Origin: Roseovarius tolerans
Lineage (GTDB): Bacteria > Pseudomonadota > Alphaproteobacteria > Rhodobacterales > Rhodobacteraceae
Direction of reading: 5' to 3'
DNA length: 64,000 nucleotides
Assembly (NCBI RefSeq): GCF_900109855.1
Contig: NZ_FOBO01000016.1
Coordinates: 31,893-95,892 of the forward strand
In this document: piece by piece, positions 18,474-28,427 of the stretch
How the letters are laid out: every line of letters starts with the position of its first letter
How positions within the stretch are numbered: the stretch's first letter is position 1
Position numbers and translations under genes: made by a program
Notes under the pieces: model-generated
Seen by the model: only the letters and a program-made list of their open reading frames with translations
What the model was told of the DNA's origin: nothing
The model's database searches: none

Positions 18474-20072
18474 TCAGTTGGCCTGACGCCTCAGAAACGC
18501 CGGGATCTCAATCTGCTCGTCCTCATCCTGCGCGCGCGGCGAGGGCTGAGGCGCGGCTGCGGATTGCACCTGCGGTTGCTGGCGTGCCGGACGCGGTGCT
18601 TCGGCAGCGCCGCCATGCCCGGTCATGCGATTGATCAGCGAATTGATGCCGAACCGCTGCTGGCGTTCTTCGCTCGCTGTCGGCTGGGGTGCGGGCGCAG
18701 ACTGTTCGACGCGACGCGGGGCCGGCTGCGCCGACGCCCGACCGACGGCAGCCTGCAAGCGTTGCAGCGCCTCGGGTGAGGGCGTTCCGGGAGCCGGTGC
18801 ACGCGGAGCCACAAAGCTCTCGGCCTCATCTTCGGCTTCAAACTCTGCGGCGGGCGCAAATTCCTCGACCCGGGGCTGGTAGGCGGGCAGCGGCAAACCG
18901 GCGTCATCCTCTTCAAAGATGTCTTCCATCTGATCCTCGGCGGCGGCGCGCTGTGCGTCTTCCTGCTCGAACAGCGACGGCTCTTGCGCGTCCGTGCGGG
19001 CCGCGACGGGTTCTACAGCGTGGTCGGCTGCGTCCACTTCGACTGCCTCGGGCTGTTTCAGCGGCTGCGCCAGGGAGCGGCGCGGCAGCGGCGTCTCGAG
19101 CGTCTCGGTCGCATCGATGCCGGTGGCCACGACGCTGACGCGCATCGAGCCTTCCATCGACGGATCGAGCGTCGAGCCGACGATGATATTGGCGTCGGGG
19201 TCCACTTCTTCGCGGATGCGGTTGGCGGCTTCATCGAGCTCGAACAGCGTCAGGTCATGCCCGCCGGTGATGTTGATCAACACGCCCTTGGCACCGCGCA
19301 GGCTGATCTCGTCCAGAAGCGGGTTCGCTATCGCCTTTTCGGCAGCCTGGATGGCGCGATCCTCACCACTGTCCTCGCCGGTACCCATCATCGCCTTGCC
19401 CATCTCGTCCATGACGGCGCGCACATCGGCGAAATCGAGGTTGATGAGGCCCGGACGCACCATCAGGTCGGTCACACCCTTGACGCCCTGATAGAGCACG
19501 TCGTCGGCCATGCTGAACGCCTCGGTGAAGGTGGTCTTTTCATTGGCCAGACGGAACAGGTTCTGGTTGGGAATGATGATCAGCGTGTCGACCATCTTTT
19601 GCAGTGCCTCGACCCCGTCCTCGGCCTGACGCATGCGCTTGGCACCTTCGAACTGGAAGGGCTTGGTCACCACGCCCACGGTCAGCACGCCCAATTCGCG
19701 CGCGGCCTGTGCGATGATGGGTGCGGCCCCGGTACCGGTGCCGCCGCCCATGCCCGCCGTGATAAAGCACATATGTGCACCCGCCAGATGATCGACGATT
19801 TGCTCGATGCTTTCTTCGGCGGCTGCAGCACCCACTGTGGCCCGTGCGCCCGCGCCCAGCCCCTCGGTCACTTTCACGCCAAGCTGCACGCGATGTTCCG
19901 CGTTTGACTGGCTCAGCGCCTGCGCGTCGGTATTGGCCACCACGAAATCCACACCATCGAGCTGTTTCTCGATCATGTTGTTCACGGCATTGCCACCCGC
20001 CCCACCGACACCAAAGACGGTGATACGGGGCTTGAGCTCGTCATGTCCGGGCATTGAAAGGTTGAGTGTCAT
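18474..20072 (-). CDS. ftsZ: Cell division protein FtsZ
   Basis: Tubulin-like GTPase that forms the division ring, 532 residues. The GTPase core is intact: [23 protein letters not shown] and the tubulin signature [12 protein letters not shown] near residue 108. A long acidic, Pro/Ala/Gln-rich linker (about 320-500) is typical for alphaproteobacteria and makes the protein longer than the 380 residues of E. coli. The conserved C-terminal peptide [11 protein letters not shown], which binds FtsA and other partners, closes the protein. A 174-base gap separates it from ftsA, enough for its own promoter; I saw no clear CtrA site there. Confidence 0.98.
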   Translation of the reverse strand: MTLNLSMPGHDELKPRITVFGVGGAGGNAVNNMIEKQLDGVDFVVANTDAQALSQSNAEHRVQLGVKVTEGLGAGARATVGAAAAEESIEQIVDHLAGAHMCFITAGMGGGTGTGAAPIIAQAARELGVLTVGVVTKPFQFEGAKRMRQAEDGVEALQKMVDTLIIIPNQNLFRLANEKTTFTEAFSMADDVLYQGVKGVTDLMVRPGLINLDFADVRAVMDEMGKAMMGTGEDSGEDRAIQAAEKAIANPLLDEISLRGAKGVLINITGGHDLTLFELDEAANRIREEVDPDANIIVGSTLDPSMEGSMRVSVVATGIDATETLETPLPRRSLAQPLKQPEAVEVDAADHAVEPVAARTDAQEPSLFEQEDAQRAAAEDQMEDIFEEDDAGLPLPAYQPRVEEFAPAAEFEAEDEAESFVAPRAPAPGTPSPEALQRLQAAVGRASAQPAPRRVEQSAPAPQPTASEERQQRFGINSLINRMTGHGGAAEAPRPARQQPQVQSAAAPQPSPRAQDEDEQIEIPAFLRRQAN

Positions 20073-20246
20073 TGCTCTGTCCGCCTGTCGCTATGGCCAC
20101 GTTTTCGGGCCGATTTCTGCCTGATTGGTTCCATTCTTACCGATGGATACCCCAATCGTCACCAAAAAAACACCGTTTGACCACCAAATATGGCCATTTT
20201 TCTATCGTTTTTCGCGGGATTTCGCCGATAACGCCATATATTGCGG

Positions 20247-21581
20247 TTACCAGTTATCCTTGAACCACTTGACTGCCCGCTTGAGCGAGCGCGCCGGGTA
20301 GCGATCCACGGGAATCTCGAAATCCCACCATTCGTCCTGCGGGTTGGCTGCGAACAGGCACATGCCCACGGCACTGGCAAAGCCTGCGCCAGTCGCTGCC
20401 TGCGGCAACCCATGCACCCGCAAGGGCCGCCCAAGCCGCACCTGCTGTCCCAAAATCTTGCTCGCCAACCCGTCGAGGCCGGGGATCTGGCTGCCACCAC
20501 CGGTCAGCACGATCTGTTGGCTGGGCAGGTGATCAAAGCCCGCCGCATCGAGCCGGGCGCGCACCTCTTCCAGGATCTCCTCGACCCGGGGGCGCATGAT
20601 GCCGATAAGTTCGGCGCGGCTGACCTGTCGGCGATCATGTTCGTAATCGCCGGTATCGCCGCCGATCTCGATCATCTCACGGTCATCCATTCCGGTAGCG
20701 ACGACGCCCCCGTAAAACGTCTTGATACGCTCAGCCGTGGCCTGCGGCACCTGCAGACCCATGGAAATGTCGCTGGTGACGTGATCGCCGCCCATCCGCA
20801 CGCTGTCGGAGTAAATCATATGCTTCTTGATGAAGATCGAAACCCCGGCCGTACCGCCGCCAAGGTCGATACAGGCCGCGCCCAACTCTTGCTCGTCCTC
20901 GACAAGGGCCGAGATGCCCGAGACATAGGCCGAACTTGCCACGCCCGCGAGTTCCAGATCGCACCGCTTGACGCAATGCGCGAGGTTCTGGATCGCAGCG
21001 CCATCCACGGTCAGCATGTGCATGTCGGTGGACAGCACCTGCCCCATCTGCCCGCGCGGATCAATCAGCCCGGTGCGATGATCGAGCGCGAAATTCACCG
21101 GTTGGGCGTGCAGCACCTCGCGCCCGTCACCGTAATCGGGCACGTCGCAGGCGCTCAGCACGCGGCTGATATCCTGCTCGCTGACGGTGTGACCCTCAAG
21201 CTCCACCTGACCGGCAAGGCCGTAGCTGCGCGGTTCGGCCCCGGAAAAGCAGGCGATGACATGATCGACCCGGATATTGGCCATTTTCTGCGCCGCTTGC
21301 ACGGCTGTGCGAATGGCGCGTTCGGTTTCGACCATGGCGTCGATCTCGCCAAAGCGCACCCCACGCGAACGGGTGGTCGCGGCCCCGATCACCCGGAACC
21401 CGGCCTGCCCGGCCATGCGGCCCACCTCTTCGGCCTCACCAAGGCGGCCGGTGCCATCGAACCGCAGTACAAGACAGGCGATCTTGGAGGTCCCCACATC
21501 CAGCACCGCAACCACGCCCCGCTGCAAGGCTGCCTTGCGCATCGCGCGCATTGCCCTTTGGGATTCGTATAGCTCGATCAT
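20247..21581 (-). CDS. ftsA: Cell division protein FtsA
   Basis: Actin-like protein that ties FtsZ filaments to the membrane, 444 residues. VAVLDVGTSKIACLVLRFDG (phosphate 1 region), a SHS2 insertion, the later ELGAACIDLGGGTAGVSIF block (phosphate 2) and VLTGGGSQIPGLDGLA (adenosine region) are present. The C-terminus (WWDFEIPVDRYPARSLKRAVKWFKDNW) is an amphipathic helix suited to membrane binding. The ATG at 21581 lies 2 bases after the ftsQ stop, so translation is coupled. Confidence 0.97.
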   Translation of the reverse strand: MIELYESQRAMRAMRKAALQRGVVAVLDVGTSKIACLVLRFDGTGRLGEAEEVGRMAGQAGFRVIGAATTRSRGVRFGEIDAMVETERAIRTAVQAAQKMANIRVDHVIACFSGAEPRSYGLAGQVELEGHTVSEQDISRVLSACDVPDYGDGREVLHAQPVNFALDHRTGLIDPRGQMGQVLSTDMHMLTVDGAAIQNLAHCVKRCDLELAGVASSAYVSGISALVEDEQELGAACIDLGGGTAGVSIFIKKHMIYSDSVRMGGDHVTSDISMGLQVPQATAERIKTFYGGVVATGMDDREMIEIGGDTGDYEHDRRQVSRAELIGIMRPRVEEILEEVRARLDAAGFDHLPSQQIVLTGGGSQIPGLDGLASKILGQQVRLGRPLRVHGLPQAATGAGFASAVGMCLFAANPQDEWWDFEIPVDRYPARSLKRAVKWFKDNW

Positions 21582-21583
21582 CT

Positions 21584-22453
21584 TCAGTTTGCCCCTGCCG
21601 TCATGCTTGTTATCCGCCACCATTCCTCGGTGGCATAGTCGCTGAGGCGGACCGTCGGACGCGCACCGATCCGCATGTCGATGGCAACGAGGTCGCGTTC
21701 CAGCATATCATGTGCCGCGTTGAGCACGATCACCCGTTCAAGCGCGCGCACCGGCTCTTCTTCCGGCAAGAGAATGCGCTTGCCATCATGCAGCACAAGA
21801 TCCCACCGCCGCTCGCCCATGCGCACCAGTCCGCGAATGTCCTGCCCGAGCGGGCGCGCCGCCTGCAATATGTCCAGCGCCTGCGCGACATGCGCGGCGG
21901 CTCCGTCTCCGGTCATCACCGGCAGGTCGGGTCGGGCCGCGCGAGAGGTCACACTGGCGATGCTCTCGCCCTCAATATCGACCACGTCGACCCCGTCCCG
22001 CGTCCGCCACAGCGCCACCGGCTGACGTTCGGCGATCTCGACCGCCAGCACGCCGCCTTGCCGGATGCGCACATTGGCCTGCGCCACGGCGGGCAACTCC
22101 TCGAGCATGGTGCGGATTGCAGGCAGGTCGAGGTCGAAGGAACTGGCGGGCAGGTCGTAGGGGAAAATCTCGTGGATATCCGCCTGAACGCTCTCGCTCG
22201 CGCCGTCGATCGCCATGAGGCGCACCATGAATTCCGGCCGCGTTTCGATCTGGCGGCGGATCTCGGCGATCTGATCGGTCAGCGCCACGCGCCGCGCCTC
22301 ATCCGCAAGGTAGCCGGCGCAAAGCCCCGCCACCACCAACACCGGCAGCCCCACGCGCAACAGCCTGCGATAGACGGGCGTCAGCATCAGACGCTGAAAC
22401 CGATAGCTCAGCCGCGACGGTGCGGGATCGACACGGGGAATTACCTGGCGCAT
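21584..22453 (-). CDS. ftsQ: Cell division protein FtsQ
   Basis: 289 residues, bitopic. A basic cytoplasmic head is followed by one membrane segment (LLRVGLPVLVVAGLCAGYLAD), a POTRA-type segment (IFPYDLPASSFDLDLPAIRTMLEELPAVAQANVRI) and the FtsQ/DivIB domain (ERQPVALWRTRDGVDVVDIEGESI … DMRIGARPTVRLS). It links FtsB/FtsL to the septal synthase. The ATG at 22453 gives a 13-base overlap with the end of ddl. Confidence 0.94.
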   Translation of the reverse strand: MRQVIPRVDPAPSRLSYRFQRLMLTPVYRRLLRVGLPVLVVAGLCAGYLADEARRVALTDQIAEIRRQIETRPEFMVRLMAIDGASESVQADIHEIFPYDLPASSFDLDLPAIRTMLEELPAVAQANVRIRQGGVLAVEIAERQPVALWRTRDGVDVVDIEGESIASVTSRAARPDLPVMTGDGAAAHVAQALDILQAARPLGQDIRGLVRMGERRWDLVLHDGKRILLPEEEPVRALERVIVLNAAHDMLERDLVAIDMRIGARPTVRLSDYATEEWWRITSMTAGAN

Positions 22454-23373
22454 GAGGCATCCTCCACCATCCAGCGGCACAGGTCGGGAAAGGAAAGACC
22501 CATCACCTGCGCCTGTTCGGGGCTGAGCGAGGTGGGCGTCATGCCCGGTTGCGTATTGGTCTCGAGCAGGATCAGTCCGCCAAGGCCACGCGTCTCGTCC
22601 CAGCGAAAATCGGTGCGGCTGAGTCCGCGACAGCCCAGGACTTGGTGCGCGCGCAGCGCGTACTCCATGCAGGCGTCGAAAATCTCTTGCGGGACCTCGG
22701 CAGGCACAACGTGGCGTGACCCGCCCGGTTTGTATTTGGCGTCGTAATCATACCAGCCGTCGGTCAGGATATCCGTCACCGTCAGCGCGCGGCCCCCCAT
22801 CACCGTGGTGGTCAACTCGCGACCCGGCGCATACGCTTCGACCATCACCGTTTCGGGCATCTCATCTGACAGTTGCGGCGGGCCGTTCGCGACCTCCTGC
22901 ACTAGGTAGACGCCGACGGACGACCCCTCGTTGTTGGGCTTGACGACGTAGGGCGGGGCCATGACGTGACGTGCCCGCACCTCGTCGCGCAGGGCTAGCA
23001 CACTCTCGACCACCGGCAGCCCGGCAGCGCGGTAGGCGGATTTGGAGCGTTCCTTGTCCATCGCCAGCGACGACGCCAGAACGCCTGAATGGGTATACGG
23101 CAGGCGTAGCCATTCAAGTAGGCCCTGCACACAACCATCTTCGCCCCAGCGTCCATGCAGGGCGTTGAACACGACATCGGGGGATATCTCGGACAGGCGC
23201 GCAGGAAGATCGCGGTCTGCATCGACCTCGACCACTTCAAACCCTGCCTCCTTCAACGCGGTGGCGCATTCGCGACCCGTGGACAGCGACACCTCGCGCT
23301 CTACCGAGGGGCCACCCATGATCACCGCAATTTTGGAGGCTGTTCTGCTCGAACCAACCACCTTGTGCCTCAA
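22441..23373 (-). CDS. ddl: D-alanine--D-alanine ligase
   Basis: ATP-grasp enzyme making D-Ala-D-Ala for the peptidoglycan stem peptide, 310 residues. Recognisable blocks are IAVIMGGPSVEREVSLSTGR, NALHGRWGEDGCVQGLLE, YVVKPNNEGSSVGV, the TDFRWDETRG region and the C-terminal LLETNTQPGMTPTSLSPEQA with its metal-binding Glu and Asn. The start is doubtful: the frame begins with TTG at 23373, with a GTG four codons later. The gene is 27 bases from murB and overlaps ftsQ. Confidence 0.95.
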   Translation of the reverse strand: MRHKVVGSSRTASKIAVIMGGPSVEREVSLSTGRECATALKEAGFEVVEVDADRDLPARLSEISPDVVFNALHGRWGEDGCVQGLLEWLRLPYTHSGVLASSLAMDKERSKSAYRAAGLPVVESVLALRDEVRARHVMAPPYVVKPNNEGSSVGVYLVQEVANGPPQLSDEMPETVMVEAYAPGRELTTTVMGGRALTVTDILTDGWYDYDAKYKPGGSRHVVPAEVPQEIFDACMEYALRAHQVLGCRGLSRTDFRWDETRGLGGLILLETNTQPGMTPTSLSPEQAQVMGLSFPDLCRWMVEDASCAR

Positions 23374-23400
23374 TCTTCGGACCGTTTCAGACGGTCTCGG

Positions 23401-24357
23401 TTATCGTTTTGTCTGGTCTGCCTGAAGGCTTTCGCCCGGGGCCGGTTCACCGACCCTCATGATTTCCCACTGTAACGCTATTCCACTGTTTTGGAAAACC
23501 CTTTTTCGCACCTCTTCGCCCAGTCCTTCGAGATCGGCGGCGCTTGCCCCGCCAGTATTGATCAGGAAGTTGGGGTGCTTCTCGCTCATCTGTGCCGCCC
23601 CGCGCCGCGCGCCGCGCAAACCGGCCTCATCGATGACCTTCCACGCCTTGAGATCATGGACATCATCGGCACGACCCGTCGAGGAAAACCCGGCGGGATT
23701 GCGAAAGGTACTTCCGGCGCTGCGGTCCTTGGTGGGCTGCGTGGCATCGCGACGTGCGAGTTGTTCCTCCATCCGCGCCAGCAGGACCTCGGGTGCGCCA
23801 GACTGCCCCTTGAACGTGGCCTCGGTGATCACGCAGCCCTCGGGCAGGTCGCTGTGGCGATAGGCGAAGTTCAGATCCTGCGGGGTGAGGGTCAACCACT
23901 CACCGTTGCGCGTCACCGCCCGCGCCTCGATCAGATGATCGGCCACGTAAGCGCCGTAGCAGCCCGCATTCATCCGCACCGCGCCACCGATGCTGCCGGG
24001 GATGGTGCGCAGGAACGTAAGATCCACCCCGGCCTCGGCGGCCCGCCGCGCCACATGCGCATCGAGCGCGGCCGCCCCGGCGATCACCCGGGTGCCCTCG
24101 ATGCGAATATCGTTGAAGCCGCGCCCGAGGCGGATCACCACACCGCGCAAGCCGCCGTCGCGCACGATGAGATTGCTGCCCACCCCCATTGGGAAAACCG
24201 GGATGTCCGGGGCGAGTGCCGCCAGAAACCCTGCGAGATCCTCCGGGTCGGCAGGCTGGAACAGCCACTCCGCCGGGCCACCCACGCGCAGCCATGTCAG
24301 GTCGGATAGCGGGCGGTCGGGCGTCAGCCTGCCGCGGGTCTGGGGAAGCTCTGTCAT
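23401..24357 (-). CDS. murB: UDP-N-acetylenolpyruvoylglucosamine reductase
   Basis: FAD enzyme making UDP-MurNAc, 318 residues. The FAD domain ([62 protein letters not shown]) and the C-terminal domain with the catalytic region [12 protein letters not shown] and the closing [16 protein letters not shown] are complete. The ATG before TELPQTRG is chosen because the upstream codons are not conserved-looking. The 115 bases between its start and the upstream DUF2484 gene carry three unusual palindromes. Confidence 0.96.
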   Translation of the reverse strand: MTELPQTRGRLTPDRPLSDLTWLRVGGPAEWLFQPADPEDLAGFLAALAPDIPVFPMGVGSNLIVRDGGLRGVVIRLGRGFNDIRIEGTRVIAGAAALDAHVARRAAEAGVDLTFLRTIPGSIGGAVRMNAGCYGAYVADHLIEARAVTRNGEWLTLTPQDLNFAYRHSDLPEGCVITEATFKGQSGAPEVLLARMEEQLARRDATQPTKDRSAGSTFRNPAGFSSTGRADDVHDLKAWKVIDEAGLRGARRGAAQMSEKHPNFLINTGGASAADLEGLGEEVRKRVFQNSGIALQWEIMRVGEPAPGESLQADQTKR

Positions 24358-24403
24358 GGCTCCGCTTTTGCCCTGCACCGTGCGAAAGGTAAAGAGCGCG
24401 GCA

Positions 24404-24469
24404 ACGGCCTTGCAAGGCCGTCGAACAAGCCGTTTTCAAACGGCTTGCAATCGTTTTGCAAAACGATTG
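24404..24469. repeat. Three perfect palindromes in tandem
   Basis: 18-bp palindrome ACGGCCTTGCAAGGCCGT at 24404-24421. A 22-bp one at 24426-24447 has arms CAAGCCGTTTT and the complement CAAACGGCTTG with the centre inside. A third at 24448-24469, directly abutting, has arms CAATCGTTTTG and CAAAACGATTG. Each can form a tight hairpin in RNA or a cruciform in DNA. They lie between the DUF2484 stop and the murB start. No run of T follows, so simple termination is not obvious. Confidence 0.85.
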
Positions 24470-24472
24470 TGC

Positions 24473-24718
24473 CTACTCCAGCCGACGGCGCAGCCAGCGA
24501 CCCAGATAGATCACCGGCCAGCGCAGCACGCTCATTCCGGCCACCAGCACCAGCAGGCCGATCCATGGCCCGTTCTGGTATGTCACGAACCCGAGGAGCG
24601 GCACGCCAATCGCGATCAGCACATAGGCGCGGCGCCAGTGATTGTCGCGCGAGGGCAGCGTCGCCAGCACATTCGCCACGACCGCCCAGAGACAGGCCAG
24701 AGCCAGCGAAAGCGTCAT
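24473..24718 (-). CDS. DUF2484 small membrane protein
   Basis: 81 residues, almost entirely hydrophobic, with three probable membrane segments (LSLALACLWAVVANVLATL, AYVLIAIGVPLLGFVTY, IGLLVLVAGMSVLRWPVIYLG) and a basic C-terminus (RWLRRRLE). It matches the Rhodobacterales family DUF2484 that I recall sitting between murC and murB. Function unknown; its fixed place suggests a part in wall synthesis or division. It overlaps the upstream permease by ATGA. Its stop is 3 bases from the third palindrome. Confidence 0.82.
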   Translation of the reverse strand: MTLSLALACLWAVVANVLATLPSRDNHWRRAYVLIAIGVPLLGFVTYQNGPWIGLLVLVAGMSVLRWPVIYLGRWLRRRLE

Positions 24719-25905
24719 CCTGCGCCTCCCGTAAAGCTTGCGATCAGCGCGGCCAGGGCCGCGAGAAGGCCAAAGACCGGCACTGCCATCGGCACCCGGA
24801 ACGCGGCCTCTGCGCTTGCGCGCTTCATCGCGATCAGCGCCGCGTTGACCAGAACGAAGACGGTCAGGAGCAGCGTGGAGGTCAGCCCCGCGAGATCGGC
24901 CACCGGCAAAAGGAGCGCCCCCGCGATCACCGCCGCGCCAATCAGAAGCGTCGCGCGCAGGGGGGTACCGAAGCGCGGATGCGCGTGGTGAAAGCCCGCA
25001 AGCGCAGTGCTGCGCCGCCCGAGACCGAAGAGAACCCGGCTCGCCATCACCATCTGCGCCAGCACCCCATTGAGCGCCGCCGCCACCGCGATAAGCGAGA
25101 GAAACGCCGCGCTGCCGCCGCGCCCGGCCTGCCACACCAGTGCCAGCGGCTGTTCGCTGCCTGCGAGCGTGGCGAGTGGCACGGCGCGCACCGCCGCTAC
25201 GCTGACCAGCGCATAGAGCGCGCTCGTGATCACCAGTGACAAGAGGATTGCGCGCGGCAGGATGCGCTCCGGCTCGCGCACCTCCTCGGCCATGTTGACG
25301 ATATCCTCGAAGCCGATGAAGGCGAAGAAGGCCAGAACCGCGCCAGCCATGACGCCTGACCAGACCAGATCGCCGCCCGCCTGCCAGTCAGGCGCGGGCA
25401 CGGCGGTAAAGCCTGCGAAGACCACCATAGCCAACCCTGCAACCTCGACCACGGTGAAGAGCGCCGCAAGGGCGAGACTTTCGAGCACGCCCGCAATCGC
25501 CACCGCCATCAGCGCCAGCCCGAGGACCACAACCGACGGCGTGAACGGCAGCCCCGTCACAGCGCCCAGATAGCCTACCCCGCCGCGCAGCACCGCCGCC
25601 GCCGAGATCGCCCCGGCCGCGACGATGGCCAGGCCGACAGCCGTGCCGAGCCAGGGCAGGTTGAGCCCCTTGGCGACGAAGATCGCCTCGCCCGCCGCCT
25701 CGGGCAGGCGGGTGGAAAACTCCGCATAGCTGAGCGCCGTCGGGGCCGCGATCACGCCTGCCAGAACAAAAGCCAGCGGGGCCCAGATGCCGGCCTCGGC
25801 CACCACCGCGCCCACCAGCACGTAGATCCCTGCGCCCACCATGACCCCCACGCCATAGGCGGTCAGGAGGCCCAGACCGATCCGGCGTTTGAGGGCCTCT
25901 GCCAT
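24715..25905 (-). CDS. APC-superfamily amino acid/polyamine permease
   Basis: 396 residues with about 11-12 membrane segments. The N-terminal LGLLTAYGVGVMVGAGIYVLVGAV is the first APC helix with the substrate-binding GxG-type break, and FAFIGFEDIVNMAEEVREPERILPRAI is the conserved helix 6-7 loop. The substrate cannot be read. The gene lies within the dcw cluster, 5 bases after murC and overlapping the DUF2484 gene, so it is probably expressed with wall genes. That suggests import of an amino acid used for wall precursors, but this is only an inference. The ATG at 25905 follows the murC stop directly. Confidence 0.88.
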   Translation of the reverse strand: MAEALKRRIGLGLLTAYGVGVMVGAGIYVLVGAVVAEAGIWAPLAFVLAGVIAAPTALSYAEFSTRLPEAAGEAIFVAKGLNLPWLGTAVGLAIVAAGAISAAAVLRGGVGYLGAVTGLPFTPSVVVLGLALMAVAIAGVLESLALAALFTVVEVAGLAMVVFAGFTAVPAPDWQAGGDLVWSGVMAGAVLAFFAFIGFEDIVNMAEEVREPERILPRAILLSLVITSALYALVSVAAVRAVPLATLAGSEQPLALVWQAGRGGSAAFLSLIAVAAALNGVLAQMVMASRVLFGLGRRSTALAGFHHAHPRFGTPLRATLLIGAAVIAGALLLPVADLAGLTSTLLLTVFVLVNAALIAMKRASAEAAFRVPMAVPVFGLLAALAALIASFTGGAG

Positions 25906-25910
25906 GCGCG

Positions 25911-27308
25911 CTATCCCCGCAAGCGTCCGGGCAGGGCATTGGCCCATGCGCTGATCGTGCCCGCACCAAGGCAGACGACCATATCACCGGGACGGGCGGT
26001 TTCCCGCACCATCCGTTCCAGATCGTCCTCATTGTCGAGCGCCACCGCGTGCCGGTGGCCGTGCCGGATGAGCCCCGCCACAAGATCGTCGCGCGAGGCA
26101 CCGGCGATCGGGTCTTCGCCCGCCGCATAGACCTCGGCGATGCCAACCACATCGGCCTCGTTGAAACAGCCGCAGAAATCCTCGAAGAGCGAGGACAGGC
26201 GCGAATAGCGATGCGGCTGATGCACCGCGATCACCTTGCCTTCGGTCGCCTGCCGCGCCGCGCGCAGCACGGCGGCGATCTCGACCGGGTGGTGGCCGTA
26301 ATCGTCGATCACGGTCACACCATTCACCTCGCCCACGCGGGTGAATCGGCGATTGACGCCGCCAAAGCTCGCGAGAGCCGTGCGGATCTCGTCGCGCTTC
26401 ATGCCAAGGTGGCGGGCCACCGCGACCGCACTCAGCGCGTTGGAGACGTTGTGATCGCCGGGCATCGGCAAGCTGCAGCCTTCAATCATCCGCCCTTCGG
26501 CCTGAAGTGCCACATCGAAATGCGCGACACCCTTCTCGTAGCGCAGGTTCACCGCGCGCACATCGGCCTGCGCGTTGAACCCGTATGTCAGCACCCGCCG
26601 GTCACTGATCCGGCCGACCAGCGCCTGCACCTCGGGATGATCCGTGCAGCACACCGCGAGGCCATAGAACGGGATATTGCTTAAGAAATCGTGAAAGCCC
26701 TGTCGCAAGCGGTCAAAATCGCCCCAATGCTCCATATGTTCGGGGTCGATATTGGTGACGATGGCGATGGTCGCGGGCAGTCGGTTGAAGGTGCCGTCGC
26801 TCTCGTCGGCCTCGACCACCATCCATTCGCCCTGCCCCATCCGCGCGTTCGATCCGTAGGCGTGAATGATGCCCCCGTTGATCACCGTCGGGTCGATGCC
26901 ACCCTTGACCAGCAGTTCGGCCACCAGCGTCGTCGTGGTGGTCTTGCCGTGGGTGCCCGCCACCGCGATGTTGGATTTGAGCCGCATGAGTTCGGCCAGC
27001 ATCTCGGCCCGGCGCACCACCGGCAGGCCCTGACGGCGGGCCTCGTCAAGCTCGGCATTGCCCGGCTTGATGGCGGAGGAGATCACCACCACCTCAGCGC
27101 CACTCAGATTGTCGGGCCGTTGCCCGATGAAAATCTCTGCCCCCATGCCCGCCAACCGCTCGGTGATCGGCGTCGCTTTCAGGTCGCTGCCCTGCACCTC
27201 GTAGCCGTGATTGATCAGCACCTCGGCGATGCCCGACATACCGATCCCGCCGATGCCGACGAAATGGATCGGGCCGACATCGGTCGGAAGCTTGGTGGCT
27301 GCGTTCAT
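25911..27308 (-). CDS. murC: UDP-N-acetylmuramate--L-alanine ligase
   Basis: First Mur ligase, adding L-Ala to UDP-MurNAc, 465 residues. The N-terminal [17 protein letters not shown] binds [19 protein letters not shown] near residue 115 is the ATP loop, and the central [12 protein letters not shown] and [13 protein letters not shown] blocks are typical MurC. The C-terminal domain contains [14 protein letters not shown] and HQPHRYSRL. The start overlaps the end of murG by 4 bases (ATGA). Confidence 0.97.
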   Translation of the reverse strand: MNAATKLPTDVGPIHFVGIGGIGMSGIAEVLINHGYEVQGSDLKATPITERLAGMGAEIFIGQRPDNLSGAEVVVISSAIKPGNAELDEARRQGLPVVRRAEMLAELMRLKSNIAVAGTHGKTTTTTLVAELLVKGGIDPTVINGGIIHAYGSNARMGQGEWMVVEADESDGTFNRLPATIAIVTNIDPEHMEHWGDFDRLRQGFHDFLSNIPFYGLAVCCTDHPEVQALVGRISDRRVLTYGFNAQADVRAVNLRYEKGVAHFDVALQAEGRMIEGCSLPMPGDHNVSNALSAVAVARHLGMKRDEIRTALASFGGVNRRFTRVGEVNGVTVIDDYGHHPVEIAAVLRAARQATEGKVIAVHQPHRYSRLSSLFEDFCGCFNEADVVGIAEVYAAGEDPIAGASRDDLVAGLIRHGHRHAVALDNEDDLERMVRETARPGDMVVCLGAGTISAWANALPGRLRG

Positions 27309-28411
27309 TGATCTTGCCCTTTACGTGCCAATTCCTCGACCATGTCGGCCAGTCGTTGCGGCGCATCGGGCAGACCCTGCGAGAGCGCCGCCTGCGCCAT
27401 CATGCCCGCGCCCTGCGCGTCGCCAAGCACGGCCGCGATCTGCGCGCTGAGGCTGGTGCTGTCAAGCTTGCTCTCGGGGATGCGGATCGCGCCGCCAGCC
27501 TCGACCAGCCCGCGCGAATTGGCGCTCTGGTGGTCGGCTGCGGCGGCGGCGTAGGGAATGAGGATCGCGGGCCGTCCGATGACCGAGATGTCGGCGATGC
27601 TCGACGCGCCCGCGCGGCTGATCACCAACTGCGCCTCGCTCATCCGGCGCGGCACATCTCGGAAAAACGGCTGCACATCGGCGTCGATCCCGGCATCGGC
27701 GTAGAATTTGGCGACGCGGTCCATATCCTCTTCACGGGCCTGATGGCTGACGCGAAGATTGCGCAGGACCGTCTCGGGCAGTGCCGCCACGGCCCCGGGC
27801 ACCACATCACTGAGGATGCGCGCGCCCTGACTTCCGCCGATCACCAGCAGCGACATCGGGTAATCGCCCGGCGGAATGAAGGGGGCGCCTGCGCGCTCCA
27901 GCACCGCCGCGCGCACTGGGTTGCCGACATGTACGCCCTCGATCCCCTCGGGAAGGTCGGTGGGCCATGTGCCACAGGCCACCACGTCGACACGTTTCGC
28001 GAAAGTCCGGTTCACCCGTCCCAGAACGCCGTTTTGTTCATGCACCATGCGCGGGCGGCGCAGCAGATACGCCGCCGCGAGGGCGGGAATGGTCGGATAG
28101 CCGCCAAAGCCCACCACCGCATCCGGCTTCTCGCGCATCATCCGCAGGCTTGCGCCGAGGATTCCGCCCGCGATATGCAGCGGGGCCAGCAGCTTGTTCA
28201 GCACGCCACCGCGCGCAAAGGTGGCGCTTGCGACCTGCTCGATATCGACCGAATGAGGAAAGCCGCCGACGTAACGCGCGCCCCGCGCGTCCGTGCTGAG
28301 CCGCACTCGCCAGCCGCGCCGCAGCATCACCTCGGCCAGCGCCTGCGCGGGAAACATGTGCCCGCCGGTACCGCCTGCCGCGATGATCAGAAGGGGTGCT
28401 CGTTCGGTCAT
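27305..28411 (-). CDS. murG: UDP-GlcNAc:undecaprenyl-PP-MurNAc-pentapeptide transferase
   Basis: Peripheral inner-membrane GT28 enzyme that converts lipid I to lipid II, 368 residues. The glycine-rich loop [19 protein letters not shown], the second loop [27 protein letters not shown], the [17 protein letters not shown] start of the C-domain and the donor-binding [34 protein letters not shown] block are all present. The ATG at 28411 is the only one giving a normal N-terminus. It is 16 bases after ftsW. Confidence 0.97.
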   Translation of the reverse strand: MTERAPLLIIAAGGTGGHMFPAQALAEVMLRRGWRVRLSTDARGARYVGGFPHSVDIEQVASATFARGGVLNKLLAPLHIAGGILGASLRMMREKPDAVVGFGGYPTIPALAAAYLLRRPRMVHEQNGVLGRVNRTFAKRVDVVACGTWPTDLPEGIEGVHVGNPVRAAVLERAGAPFIPPGDYPMSLLVIGGSQGARILSDVVPGAVAALPETVLRNLRVSHQAREEDMDRVAKFYADAGIDADVQPFFRDVPRRMSEAQLVISRAGASSIADISVIGRPAILIPYAAAAADHQSANSRGLVEAGGAIRIPESKLDSTSLSAQIAAVLGDAQGAGMMAQAALSQGLPDAPQRLADMVEELARKGQDQ

Positions 28412-28427
28412 GCCTTGCCTCTCGCGC

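Noticed and set aside
24473..25135. Longer reading frame (220 codons) around the DUF2484 gene
   Set aside because: The N-terminal 139 codons lie over the permease gene in another frame and are Arg/Gly-rich; only the last 81 codons are real.
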